A stretch of 64,000 nt of DNA from GYS-P2D sp964414425. GTDB lineage: Bacteria; Bacteroidota; Bacteroidia; Chitinophagales; Saprospiraceae. Positions 43,611 through 51,854 of the stretch are shown here, piece by piece (the first letter of the stretch is position 1; every line of letters starts with the position of its first letter). Location: assembly GCA_964414425.1 (NCBI GenBank), contig CAYPWL010000005.1, forward strand, positions 1-64,000, given 5' to 3'. The position numbers and the translations under genes are program-made. The notes under the pieces were generated by a model. It searched no databases. It was not told where the DNA came from and saw only the letters and a program-made list of their open reading frames with translations.

Positions 43611-44597
43611 ATGTCTAACCGAAGATCATTCTTAAAATCCTCGATCGTTGCAGGAGCTGTGTTACCCTCTATAGCATTTGAATCCACTTCAGCTGCTGAT
43701 ACTAAGGGAGTTACTCAGTCAGTCGTTAAACCCGCTGTAATCTCCACTTGGAATCATGGGATTCCGGCTAACAAAGCAGCCTGGTCCATCCTCAACTCTG
43801 GCGGTAAGGCTATAGACGCAGTAGAAGCTGGAGTGCGAGTGACGGAATCAGATCCTACTGGACAAAGCGTAGGCATCGGAGGCCGTCCCGACATGAATGG
43901 CAATGTTACACTCGATGCATGCATTATGAATGAGTGTGGAGATTGTGGTTCAGTGGCCTATCTACAAAACATAGAACATCCCATTACCGTCGCTCGTCAG
44001 GTTATGGAGCAGACGCCTCACGTCATGCTGGTGGGGGATGGAGCCAAGCAGTTTGCCCTTGAAAAAGGCCACCCTGAAATTAATCTGCTTACGGAACAGT
44101 CTAAACAGGAATGGCTTAAATGGCAAGCTTCAGAGCGCAAAGTGCTCCCTAAGATTAATGTAGAAAATCACGATACGATAGGTCTGTTAGCACTCGACGG
44201 TCACGGAGATCTCTCGGGTGCATGCACGACTAGCGGTGCAGCGTGGAAACTACCTGGTAGAGTTGGAGACTCTCCGATCATTGGTGCAGGTCTCTATGTT
44301 GACAATGAGGTTGGTGGAGCCACAGCCACTGGTTGGGGCGAGGCTGTGATTCGGGCTGTCGGATGTTTCTTAGTGGTAGAGTTAATGCGCCAAGGAAACT
44401 CGGCTCAACGTGCCTGTGAGTTAGCGGTAGAACGAGTCATCAGTAAGAATCCTGATTGGCGTGAGATACAAGTGGGTTTCATCGCCTTAGCCAAGGATGG
44501 AAACTATGGAGGATACTGCATCCAGTCGGGATTTGACTATGCCGTAAAGACTGCGCAACTTGATAATCAAATGATCAAGAGTGGGAGCAAAATCTAA
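43611..44597 (+). CDS. Glycosylasparaginase (N-terminal nucleophile hydrolase)
   Basis: 328 aa. A twin-arginine-like signal (Asn-Arg-Arg-Ser-Phe-Leu-Lys, then a hydrophobic stretch, residues 3-28) predicts export folded. The self-cleavage site is Asp188-Thr189 in His-Asp-Thr-Ile-Gly, T189 becoming the nucleophile; Thr-Ser-Gly and Gly-Arg-Val-Gly-Asp-Ser and Gly-Gly-Ala-Thr-Ala-Thr-Gly further support the family. It removes GlcNAc-linked asparagine from glycopeptides, which would fit peptide scavenging with the two peptide transporters nearby. The last 17 bases overlap cutC. Confidence 0.93.
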   Translation: MSNRRSFLKSSIVAGAVLPSIAFESTSAADTKGVTQSVVKPAVISTWNHGIPANKAAWSILNSGGKAIDAVEAGVRVTESDPTGQSVGIGGRPDMNGNVTLDACIMNECGDCGSVAYLQNIEHPITVARQVMEQTPHVMLVGDGAKQFALEKGHPEINLLTEQSKQEWLKWQASERKVLPKINVENHDTIGLLALDGHGDLSGACTTSGAAWKLPGRVGDSPIIGAGLYVDNEVGGATATGWGEAVIRAVGCFLVVELMRQGNSAQRACELAVERVISKNPDWREIQVGFIALAKDGNYGGYCIQSGFDYAVKTAQLDNQMIKSGSKI

Positions 44598-45270
44598 TCA
44601 CCCCTCTCTCGAAATCTGCATTGACAATTATGACGATGCTATCATAGCGATAGACAGTGGTGCGGACAGATTGGAGACTTGTAGTCGCTTAGATCAGGAT
44701 GGACTGACACCGCATGTTGAGCTGGTATTAGCGATAGCAGACTATACTGATATCCCCCAACGGATCATGATCAGACCACGTGCTGGTAACTTCTGTTATG
44801 ACATGCAAGAAGTATTAGAAATGGTGGCGCAGATTGAGCACTTTAAGGAGTTGGATGTCGAAGGGTTTGTATTCGGTTGTTTAGATGTGTTTGATGATAT
44901 AGATGAATCGGCTCTAAGTATGCTTACGGAAGCCAGTCAAGGATATGGAAAGACCTTCCACCGGGCATTTGATGATGTGATTGATCAACAAGTCTCTCTA
45001 CAGCTATTGAAGGATCACGATATCGATACAGTATTAACATCAGGAAGATCAGGGAATGCCATAAGTCATCTGAAGATCTTATCACAGTTAAATGGCTGGG
45101 CAGGAGATGATATCAATATTCTGGTTGGCGGAGGAGTCGCTCCAGATAATGCGCTCCTTATAATTGATAAGACAGGAATCAGACAGCTCCATGCAAGCCT
45201 CAATGTTGCTGGCAAAAAAATAAGCCCCGAACAGAAAGTTCAGGGCTTAAAGGAGTGTATTGTTTTATGA
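44581..45270 (+). CDS. cutC: CutC family protein
   Basis: 229 aa from a GTG at 44581, chosen because the family starts about ten residues before Leu-Glu-Ile-Cys. The TIM-barrel landmarks are Gly-Ala-Asp-Arg-Leu-Glu near 28, Met-Ile-Arg-Pro-Arg-Ala-Gly near 62, Thr-Phe-His-Arg-Ala-Phe-Asp near 125 and Leu-Thr-Ser-Gly. CutC was named for copper homeostasis, but its biochemical role is unsettled. The convergent transporter's terminator lies inside its last codons. Confidence 0.92.
   Translation: MGAKSNHPSLEICIDNYDDAIIAIDSGADRLETCSRLDQDGLTPHVELVLAIADYTDIPQRIMIRPRAGNFCYDMQEVLEMVAQIEHFKELDVEGFVFGCLDVFDDIDESALSMLTEASQGYGKTFHRAFDDVIDQQVSLQLLKDHDIDTVLTSGRSGNAISHLKILSQLNGWAGDDINILVGGGVAPDNALLIIDKTGIRQLHASLNVAGKKISPEQKVQGLKECIVL
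45214..45249 (-). terminator. Terminator of the OPT gene, inside cutC
   Basis: TAAGCCCCGAAC (45221-45232) pairs with GTTCAGGGCTTA (45238-45249) with one mismatch. On the - strand it is followed by seven T, so it ends the convergent transporter transcript while encoding the end of CutC on the other strand. Confidence 0.75.
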
Positions 45271-45291
45271 TTATAAACGTTATTTAGTGAC

Positions 45292-47250
45292 TCACTCTAG
45301 CTCAGTAAACGCCTTACTAGCATAATTATAGAGCAGATAGCACACTACTGCAATCACAACAAGCCCTGGGGTACTACCGAATGGTCTTTCTGCAATGGCT
45401 AAAATATCTGCACGCTGATAAATAGCAACAGGTATCGCCAGTACAATACCGACAAGAGCCTCGCCAGTGATGAGTCCTGATGCAAAAAGCAGCCCAGTAC
45501 TCTCACTATTCTGCTTACTACTTTCGAGGTCTGGGATTGATGAAGAGTGATTCGATTGGTATTTAGATACTGCCCATGCGATCAATCCTCCGACCATGAT
45601 AGCACTATCCAACTCGAATGGGAGATAAATACCTACTGCTACGGCCAGTACAGGAATCCTAAAGTCTGATCCTCTCTTTTCTTGATAGACATCGAGTAAT
45701 ATGATCGCTACACCTATCGCCATGCCTGCATAGATCATTGGCCATGGCAGGTTACCATTGAAGACACCCTCGGCAACACTCTGCATCAGCGTAGCTTGAG
45801 GAGCGGTTAGCGAGTCAGGATTAGCATCTGTAGCAGGTCCAAAGCCATACGCATTGAGTAGCAGCTGCAGTACGAGAGGCATCACTAACGCCGCACTAAC
45901 TACCCCCACCATCTGCATGATCTGTTGCTTTTGTGGGGTAGCCCCTAGGATATGCCCCGCCTTAAGATCTTGCATGTTATCACCGGCAATAGCTGCCGCA
46001 CAGCACACAACTGCACCGATTAAGATCGCAGCGGCAGGACCTTTTTCTGACTCTCCACCCAAGATGAGTAAGAGGATCAATGAGGCAGTAAGTATCGTAG
46101 CAATCGTAACCCCAGAGATCGGATTATTAGAACTCCCAACCAGCCCGGCCATGTATCCTGCTACTGCAGAAAAAAGAAATCCAGCAATCACCATAAATAT
46201 GGCCATCATACCTGAGATGACTACATCGTGTATCTCTCTGAGGTAGATGATGAATACCGGGATGATCATGATACCGATAGCGACCATCACCCATGACATA
46301 GGTGTATCTCGCTCTGTTCTTTTGAGCTTAGAGGTATCGACTTTGTTTCTTAGTGCAGCTAAGCCACTCTTAGCTGCGAATCCTATAGAGCTGCGCAGTT
46401 TGATGAGCGCCCAGAGTCCTCCGACGACCATAGCGCCTACTCCGAGATATCGGATCTGTGAGGTCCAGATACCCCAACCAGTATCTATAGCTTCTTGTCC
46501 AGCGCCTACCGAAATATCATTGGCGATGATATGCCATGGGATGGCGATCCACCAACTGATGACCCCACCAGCAAATACTAAGAAGGAGATGCGTAGTCCG
46601 ACGATATATCCTACACCGATCAGAGCGGGGGACAGGTTAACGCCCATATATCCATAAAATTTACCACCGAGAAAGCTTGCACCTTCGCTAACGCCTGCCC
46701 AGAGTCGAAGCCCAGATTCACATAGCTTAACGAGGGCGCCGATGATAGAACCTATTAATAGGAACTTGACAGCTTTGCCACCTTTTTCACCAGTCTTGAG
46801 CACTTCCGAGGTGGCCACACCTTCTGGGAATTGTAATTTTTGCTCGACAATTAAGGCTGACCGAAGTGGTACTGTAAAGAGCACTCCCAAGACACCACCA
46901 CTCAATGCGATCAGTACGGTCTCCCAATAGTTAAACTCTGACCAATAGCCCATCAACACCAATGCAGGTATGGTAAAGATCACACCCGCTGCTACAGACT
47001 CTCCAGCAGAGGCAGCAGTCTGCACGATGTTATTTTCGAGTATGTTATGATTCTTAAACAAGCGCAAGATTGCCATCGACATGACTGCCGCAGGTATTGA
47101 AGCCGAGACCGTCAATCCTGCGAATAAACCTAAATAGGCATTGGCAGCAGCAAGTAACATACTCAATAAAGCACCTAAGACAAAGGCCTTACCTGTCGTC
47201 TCAGGTAGCTTAACAGTATGCGGGATATAGGATTTATGTTCTTCGGACAT
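45292..47250 (-). CDS. OPT-family oligopeptide transporter
   Basis: 652 aa with about 14-16 membrane helices. The N-terminal region has Ala-Ala-Ala-Asn-Ala-Tyr-Leu-Gly-Leu-Phe-Ala-Gly-Leu-Thr-Val, then Pro-Glu-Gly-Val-Ala near residue 145 and Gly-Asp-Asn-Met-Gln-Asp-Leu-Lys-Ala-Gly near 420, the hallmark of bacterial OPTs. It likely imports oligopeptides with protons. It is 14 bases downstream of the POT gene, so the two form a peptide-uptake operon. Confidence 0.93.
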   Translation of the reverse strand: MSEEHKSYIPHTVKLPETTGKAFVLGALLSMLLAAANAYLGLFAGLTVSASIPAAVMSMAILRLFKNHNILENNIVQTAASAGESVAAGVIFTIPALVLMGYWSEFNYWETVLIALSGGVLGVLFTVPLRSALIVEQKLQFPEGVATSEVLKTGEKGGKAVKFLLIGSIIGALVKLCESGLRLWAGVSEGASFLGGKFYGYMGVNLSPALIGVGYIVGLRISFLVFAGGVISWWIAIPWHIIANDISVGAGQEAIDTGWGIWTSQIRYLGVGAMVVGGLWALIKLRSSIGFAAKSGLAALRNKVDTSKLKRTERDTPMSWVMVAIGIMIIPVFIIYLREIHDVVISGMMAIFMVIAGFLFSAVAGYMAGLVGSSNNPISGVTIATILTASLILLLILGGESEKGPAAAILIGAVVCCAAAIAGDNMQDLKAGHILGATPQKQQIMQMVGVVSAALVMPLVLQLLLNAYGFGPATDANPDSLTAPQATLMQSVAEGVFNGNLPWPMIYAGMAIGVAIILLDVYQEKRGSDFRIPVLAVAVGIYLPFELDSAIMVGGLIAWAVSKYQSNHSSSIPDLESSKQNSESTGLLFASGLITGEALVGIVLAIPVAIYQRADILAIAERPFGSTPGLVVIAVVCYLLYNYASKAFTELE

Positions 47251-47264
47251 GACCTTTAGTTTTC

Positions 47265-48776
47265 TTAGTGGACCTTTCCCATCAAGCGTTTGATGAGTGG
47301 AGAAAACAAGAGTACTAAAAGACCTGCTCCTAAGGAATATTTAGCAATTAGTAGGAAGCCATCTGTGTATACGCCGAGCGTCTCCATACCCCCTACATTA
47401 GTGCTGTCACTCTCGATAGCCAACTGCTTACCGATGAAGCCTACAATCTGAAATGCAAATGCTGATGATAAGAACCAAACCCCCATCATAAAGGCAACAA
47501 TACGCTTCGGCGATAAGTCCGTAATCTTAGATAATCCTACAGGTGACATAAAGAGCTCACCCAAGGAAATAAGAAAATACATCAGCAACAGATATGCGAA
47601 TGGCACGAGTCCACTTTCATTGGCGCTAGTCCCACTGATATATAAGACATAAAAACTTACTCCAGCCAAGACGAGCCCGAAACCAAACTTATAAGGTGTC
47701 CGTGGATTTAATCCCCTCTTAGACAGCCAAGTCCATAACATCGAGATTGGGATGGCTAATATGATAATCCACATCGAGTTGAGGGAGTTAGTCTGCGCCG
47801 CTGTCATGATGCCTTCTAAGTCAACATTACGTGAGGCGAATAGCGTGATAACACTACCTGACAACTCATGGAATCCCCAAAATAAGGTCATAAAGAAGGT
47901 GATCAAGATCGCCACGAATAGTTTTTTACGTTCGTCTACAGTTGCCTTCAGCATGATGTAACCCAGGTAGAATAAAATGGCTATGCCAATCAGATAGAAT
48001 AGTACATTCACAATGCTCTTGCCTTCAAATAGAGAGCCCTCTCCACCTAAAGCTTGATAGGATTGCAATAGATATGCTATGAGAGGTGCCGAGGCAAATG
48101 CCAAGATAGGGATGAGTACACCCTGCTTTATACCGAGTACTTTTTTATCAATTAGGCCATTAGCAGGTGGCAATCCACGGTCACCGAATACGCCATCACG
48201 GATACCATACCAGAATACCGCCAGGCCTGTTAACATACCAAAACCGGCTAAAGCAAATCCATAGTGCCATCCGTATTTAGCCGCTAACCATCCACATAAT
48301 AGCGGAGCAACCCAGCCACCTATATTGATACCCATATAGAATATGGTAAACCCAGAATCCTTACGAGCATCGCCGTCCTCGTATAAGGTACCTACAAAGG
48401 TTGAAATGTTGGGTTTAAAGAATCCATTACCCGCAATGATCAGGGATAAGGCCAAGAAGAAGGCAACGTTGTTTTCTATGGCTAAGACAAAGTGTCCTAA
48501 TGCCATTAAAATTCCTCCGAGAAAGATTGATTTACGCATGCCTAATATCGTATCCGATACCTTACCTCCGATCACGGTAGAGGCATATACTAAGGAACCA
48601 TATGATGCATAAACGGCTGCAGTGGCGTAGTCTCGTTCGGCAAGAGCTTGAAAGATCACTTCGACCATATAGAGGGTCAGTAGCGCCCTCATGCCATAGA
48701 ATGAAAATCGCTCCCATAGCTCTGCAAAGAACAAATAAGCCAGGCCTTTAGGATGCCCAAAAAATGTCTTACTCAT
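47265..48776 (-). CDS. Proton-dependent peptide transporter (POT/PTR, MFS)
   Basis: 503 aa. The N-terminus has Trp-Glu-Arg-Phe-Ser-Phe-Tyr-Gly-Met-Arg, the ExxERFxYY-type proton motif, and Gly-Gly-Lys-Val-Ser-Asp near 75; Gly-Asn-Gly-Phe-Phe-Lys-Pro-Asn follows near 112. It takes up di- and tripeptides. Fourteen membrane helices are predicted. It precedes the OPT gene in the same operon, giving a short-peptide plus oligopeptide uptake pair. Confidence 0.94.
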   Translation of the reverse strand: MSKTFFGHPKGLAYLFFAELWERFSFYGMRALLTLYMVEVIFQALAERDYATAAVYASYGSLVYASTVIGGKVSDTILGMRKSIFLGGILMALGHFVLAIENNVAFFLALSLIIAGNGFFKPNISTFVGTLYEDGDARKDSGFTIFYMGINIGGWVAPLLCGWLAAKYGWHYGFALAGFGMLTGLAVFWYGIRDGVFGDRGLPPANGLIDKKVLGIKQGVLIPILAFASAPLIAYLLQSYQALGGEGSLFEGKSIVNVLFYLIGIAILFYLGYIMLKATVDERKKLFVAILITFFMTLFWGFHELSGSVITLFASRNVDLEGIMTAAQTNSLNSMWIIILAIPISMLWTWLSKRGLNPRTPYKFGFGLVLAGVSFYVLYISGTSANESGLVPFAYLLLMYFLISLGELFMSPVGLSKITDLSPKRIVAFMMGVWFLSSAFAFQIVGFIGKQLAIESDSTNVGGMETLGVYTDGFLLIAKYSLGAGLLVLLFSPLIKRLMGKVH

Positions 48777-48802
48777 TAGATAGTTTTATGTTGTTGATAT
48801 CC

Positions 48803-48820
48803 CTAAAAATAGATTTTTAG
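48803..48820. promoter_or_regulatory. A/T inverted repeat upstream of the peptide-transport operon
   Basis: CTAAAAAT and ATTTTTAG form a perfect 8-bp inverted repeat separated by AG, 26 bases before the POT start codon on the - strand. It may be an operator or a leader hairpin. No clear -7 box accompanies it. Confidence 0.4.
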
Positions 48821-48962
48821 TTGGAAAGAACGACCTACATCAAGATATGAGTTGATTGTTCAGAGCGAGCGGCCGATTTTTATTGGACGAAAAGTGAAAA
48901 ATGTTTGCAAAGTGACTTTGTGAGCGAGAATACTCGTTACTCGAAATTCAATACTTCGTTAC

Positions 48963-49556
48963 TCAGTTCAGCAGTACAGATTCCTCAGTAACAAGCTCCC
49001 ATCCGGCAGCTTTAAGGATCCAGTCCAGCATTTCCAGTAGCTCGGCTTTCTGCGCTTCAGCTTGATCATAGAGGTCGCTACCTTCGGCTTTCTCTCTGAT
49101 GAATTCTTTGGCTTCGGCACCCATCTTAGCGATATCTCGATTAGATATTGGATTAAATAGGCCACTCTCAAAGTCATAACTCTTCACATCGTGGTCTATA
49201 CTGAGGATGTCGGCATATAAATCGCCATCGAGAGTGAGGGTCTTATTATCCTCATCAATGATGAACTTGACAGATTCAAAGTCATATCCGACGGACACCT
49301 TCGCATTAACCTGTACAAGTGCCTTCTTTCTAAAAGGCCATATATCGGCAAATATGTGATTCTCGTAGCTATAGATTTCATTGAAGTTACCTTCTACGGT
49401 CACGAGTTTAAATACTTTTTCAACACGTTCCAGTAAGATTGTAGAGTTGACCTCTTCAACATCTTTGATGGTCGTTATTTTATGGTAGATCGAGTAGATC
49501 CCGAAGCATGCTAAGGCTGTAATGAAGACAAGTAGTATGTTTTTGACCAATGACAT
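48963..49556 (-). CDS. DUF4230 membrane-anchored protein
   Basis: 197 aa. One N-terminal membrane helix (about 5-23) is followed by a soluble domain with Glu-Arg-Val-Glu-Lys-Val-Phe-Lys-Leu-Val-Thr-Val-Glu-Gly, Lys-Lys-Ala-Leu-Val-Gln-Val-Asn-Ala-Lys-Val-Ser-Val-Gly-Tyr-Asp and a helical tail, the DUF4230 pattern. Its function is unknown. It stands alone between the transporter pair and mazF. Confidence 0.85.
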   Translation of the reverse strand: MSLVKNILLVFITALACFGIYSIYHKITTIKDVEEVNSTILLERVEKVFKLVTVEGNFNEIYSYENHIFADIWPFRKKALVQVNAKVSVGYDFESVKFIIDEDNKTLTLDGDLYADILSIDHDVKSYDFESGLFNPISNRDIAKMGAEAKEFIREKAEGSDLYDQAEAQKAELLEMLDWILKAAGWELVTEESVLLN

Positions 49557-49612
49557 TGAGATTGAAACGAAGGAACTACATCAATTAATTGTGTGCGGTG
49601 AATCCCTTAAGG

Positions 49613-49954
49613 CTAATAAGTGATGATATCAATGAGGTTAGATTTTATTTGTGTCAGTTGATCTGTGGTTATGCTACCTCGACGTTTTACTCCACGTTTT
49701 TTAGCGACTGTACGTATATGGAAGACGAGGATTTCAGATTGTTGTTTCAAGCCATTATCGGCAGTTGGATCAAGTATAATATTACCCATGTACTGCTTGA
49801 CCTTGGAAGTGAGGGGACATACTATGACGAGGTTAAAGTTATCATTCATGGCATTGCCACTTAATATTACACAAGGTCGTACTCCACGTTGTTCTGATCC
49901 TTTCGTGGGATTAAGATCAATGTCCCATATTTCACCTTGTCTCATCCCAGGCAT
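49613..49954 (-). CDS. mazF: MazF/PemK-family endoribonuclease toxin
   Basis: 113 aa, typical length. Gln-Gly-Glu-Ile-Trp at 6-10, Gly-Ser-Glu-Gln-Arg-Gly-Val-Arg-Pro-Cys-Val-Ile-Leu-Ser near 20-32 (the catalytic Arg), and Val-Cys-Pro-Leu-Thr-Ser near 47 mark the PemK/MazF fold. It would cleave mRNA at short motifs when free of antitoxin. Its start overlaps the antitoxin gene by 23 bases. Confidence 0.93.
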   Translation of the reverse strand: MPGMRQGEIWDIDLNPTKGSEQRGVRPCVILSGNAMNDNFNLVIVCPLTSKVKQYMGNIILDPTADNGLKQQSEILVFHIRTVAKKRGVKRRGSITTDQLTQIKSNLIDIITY

Positions 49955-50180
49955 TTACAGTCTTGAGATATTCAGACATACCCTCCTCGGCTATTGAGGT
50001 CAGATTTGTATCGGCCGATGCTCTGCGGAAAGAAGCAGCATACTGGGCTCTTTTGTACTCGGTGATGAATATGGTTAGCGCTTTTTCGATCAGCTTGTTT
50101 TTAGGAACCTTGAGTTCCTTAGACAGCTTGCTTACTTCGAGTAACAATTCTTCTGGTAAGGTCGAGGTGTATGTCGGCAT
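49932..50180 (-). CDS. Ribbon-helix-helix antitoxin of MazF
   Basis: 82 aa from ATG 50180. A longer frame reaches 50393 but runs through ruvC and the promoter, so it is rejected. The N-terminus (Thr-Ser-Thr-Leu-Pro-Glu-Glu-Leu, Lys-Val-Pro-Lys-Asn-Lys-Leu-Ile-Glu-Lys-Ala-Leu) is a ribbon-helix-helix DNA-binding domain; the C-terminal tail should bind MazF. The pair is probably autoregulated at the 50203-50234 region. Confidence 0.88.
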   Translation of the reverse strand: MPTYTSTLPEELLLEVSKLSKELKVPKNKLIEKALTIFITEYKRAQYAASFRRASADTNLTSIAEEGMSEYLKTVNAWDETR

Positions 50181-50202
50181 TATAAAATATAAATATGATG
50201 TA

Positions 50203-50234
50203 CAAATATAAAACATATTGTCTACGTCATATTG
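50203..50234 (-). promoter_or_regulatory. Promoter and possible operator of the mazF pair
   Basis: CAAATATA at 50203-50210 is the reverse-strand -7 box TATATTTG, 22 bases before the antitoxin ATG. CATATTG occurs twice (50214-50220 and 50228-50234), 14 bases apart, a candidate site for the RHH antitoxin. It lies in the divergent space shared with ruvC. Confidence 0.5.
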
Positions 50235-50247
50235 TTTGTAATCATCA

Positions 50248-50255
50248 TATCTTCG
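50248..50255 (+). promoter_or_regulatory. -7-like box just before ruvC
   Basis: TATCTTCG differs by one base from TATCTTTG and ends six bases before the ruvC ATG, which would make the transcript nearly leaderless. Confidence 0.4.
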
Positions 50256-50261
50256 TGTTAT

Positions 50262-50819
50262 ATGCAGCCCATCAAGATACTTGGGGTAGATCCCGGCACG
50301 AATATTACAGGCTATGCCATCATCGAAGTTGACCACAAAAAGTGCAAGCTGATTACCGCAGGAATCTTCGACTTGCGCAAGTGCGAAGATCATCAGACCA
50401 AACTCAAAGAAATCTTCTTACAACTCCAAGAAGTCATCGAAACTTATCTACCTAAAGAACTGGCGATTGAAGCGCCATTCTATGGCAAGAATGTACAGTC
50501 GATGCTTAAGCTCGGGCGGGCACAAGGGGTATCTATGGCAGCAGCCATGACGATGGGCCTCAAGATTAATGAGTATGCCCCCAAGAAAATAAAGCAAGCC
50601 ATTACAGGCAGCGGAAATTCTTCAAAAGAACAAGTTGCCGCTTTACTACAGAGCCGCCTCAATATCCGCATCGATCAGAAATATCTCGATGCTACAGATG
50701 CACTTGGCGCAGCAGTATGTCACTGGCAGCAGATCACTGGAGCCTTCGGCGGAGCAAGTACTAAGAAGTATAGTGATTGGAAGAGTTTTGTGAAGGATAA
50801 TGCGGGTCGAGTAGGGTAA
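50262..50819 (+). CDS. ruvC: Holliday-junction endonuclease RuvC
   Basis: 185 aa from ATG 50262, chosen because the family begins close to Gly-Val-Asp-Pro-Gly-Thr-Asn (catalytic D8). The other acidic residues are in Ala-Ile-Glu-Ala-Pro-Phe near 70 and Asp-Ala-Thr-Asp-Ala-Leu-Gly near 143. It resolves recombination junctions with RuvAB, which are not in the window. A longer ORF to 50232 has no promoter support. Confidence 0.95.
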   Translation: MQPIKILGVDPGTNITGYAIIEVDHKKCKLITAGIFDLRKCEDHQTKLKEIFLQLQEVIETYLPKELAIEAPFYGKNVQSMLKLGRAQGVSMAAAMTMGLKINEYAPKKIKQAITGSGNSSKEQVAALLQSRLNIRIDQKYLDATDALGAAVCHWQQITGAFGGASTKKYSDWKSFVKDNAGRVG

Positions 50820-50825
50820 ATGAAC

Positions 50826-51215
50826 CTACAGATTCCCCCCTATCCGCTCAGCGATAGCCTTAAACTCCTCAGCTTCTAAAGTCAGTCCTGGCCCAAAGGT
50901 CAAATCTGATAGACTATTAATTGGGATGAGGTGGATGTGCGCATGAGGCACTTCAAGGCCGATGACAGCCATGCCGCAGCGGTTACAATCAAATTCTTTT
51001 TCTATAGATAGAGCCACCTTGCGAGCGAAGTCAAACAGCTCAGCATAGCTCTCCGCATCAAGGTCAAAGAGTTTATCGACTTCTTTTTTAGGAACCACGA
51101 GTGTATGTCCTTTCTGTTGCGGCCTGATATCGAGCAAAGCAAAGCAATTTTCCGTTTCTCCAACCTTATAACATGGGATTTCTCCAGCGATGATCTTAGT
51201 AAAGATGCTTGACAT
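50826..51215 (-). CDS. HIT-family nucleotide hydrolase
   Basis: 129 aa. The histidine triad His-Ala-His-Ile-His-Leu is near residue 98, and Gly-His-Thr-Leu-Val-Val-Pro-Lys near 35 is typical. It hydrolyses AMP-lysine-type or dinucleoside substrates, probably phosphoramidates. It starts two bases after the greA stop and forms an operon with it. A zinc motif is absent except single Cys. Confidence 0.94.
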   Translation of the reverse strand: MSSIFTKIIAGEIPCYKVGETENCFALLDIRPQQKGHTLVVPKKEVDKLFDLDAESYAELFDFARKVALSIEKEFDCNRCGMAVIGLEVPHAHIHLIPINSLSDLTFGPGLTLEAEEFKAIAERIGGNL

Positions 51216-51217
51216 GA

Positions 51218-51691
51218 TCAGACGGTGATGTCTATGATCTCAAACTTCATCATGCCAGCTGGCGTCTGTATGTCTGCAACGTCACCTATTTTCTTTCCAA
51301 CAAGACCCTTACCGATGGGTGAGTCTATCGAGAGTTTTTTAGCTTTAAGATCAGCCTCTGATTCAGAGACGATCTGGTACGTCATCTCCTTATTTACCTT
51401 TAAGTTCTTGATAGTAACTCTTGTAAGGATAGAAACTTGTGAGGTGTCTACTTTGCTACTATCTATGATCTGAGCATTTGCTATTGATGATTCAAGACCG
51501 TGGATTTTCATTTCAAGCATACCTTGGGCGTCCTTGGCGGCATCATATTCGGCATTTTCCGATAGATCTCCTTTCTCTCTTGCCTCGGCAATTGCTTTTG
51601 CTGCTTCAGCTCTTCCTCGAGTTTTCAGATCCTCTAGCTCATCTGCGATCTTGTCATAACCCTCTTGGGTGAAGTAAGCTATTTTACTCAT
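51218..51691 (-). CDS. greA: Transcription elongation factor GreA
   Basis: 157 aa, family length. The N-terminal coiled coil contains Arg-Glu-Lys-Gly-Asp-Leu-Ser-Glu-Asn-Ala-Glu-Tyr with the catalytic acidic tip (near 40-47), and the C-terminal FKBP-like domain contains Ser-Pro-Ile-Gly-Lys-Gly-Leu. It rescues backtracked RNA polymerase by stimulating cleavage. Cotranscribed with the HIT gene. Confidence 0.97.
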   Translation of the reverse strand: MSKIAYFTQEGYDKIADELEDLKTRGRAEAAKAIAEAREKGDLSENAEYDAAKDAQGMLEMKIHGLESSIANAQIIDSSKVDTSQVSILTRVTIKNLKVNKEMTYQIVSESEADLKAKKLSIDSPIGKGLVGKKIGDVADIQTPAGMMKFEIIDITV

Positions 51692-51788
51692 AATGTCTTT
51701 GTTATCGTAGTTACCCTTGATGTGGATATTAATAAAAGTCTCGGCTCAAAAGTTCTCAGAATTAATCCTACTATCCTTATTAATTAAC

Positions 51789-51821
51789 AAAAGACGTCAG
51801 TGCACTGCAAGAACGTCTTTT
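51789..51821 (-). terminator. Terminator-like hairpin after the dehydrogenase
   Basis: AAAAGACGT (51789-51797) pairs perfectly with ACGTCTTTT (51813-51821) around a 15-base loop, with flanking A/T arms. On the - strand the stem ends in CTTTT, suiting the dehydrogenase that ends at 51855. Confidence 0.6.
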
Positions 51822-51854
51822 AATTGTTAATCAAATATAGAGTTTTTGCTTCGC

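Noticed and set aside
45854..46657. Two long forward frames opposite the OPT gene
   Set aside because: They are antisense to a strongly supported transporter and have the Ile/Thr/Met/Pro-rich composition typical of such shadows.
50180..50393. Longer antitoxin frame
   Set aside because: It runs antisense through ruvC and through the likely promoter; the RHH domain begins at ATG 50180.
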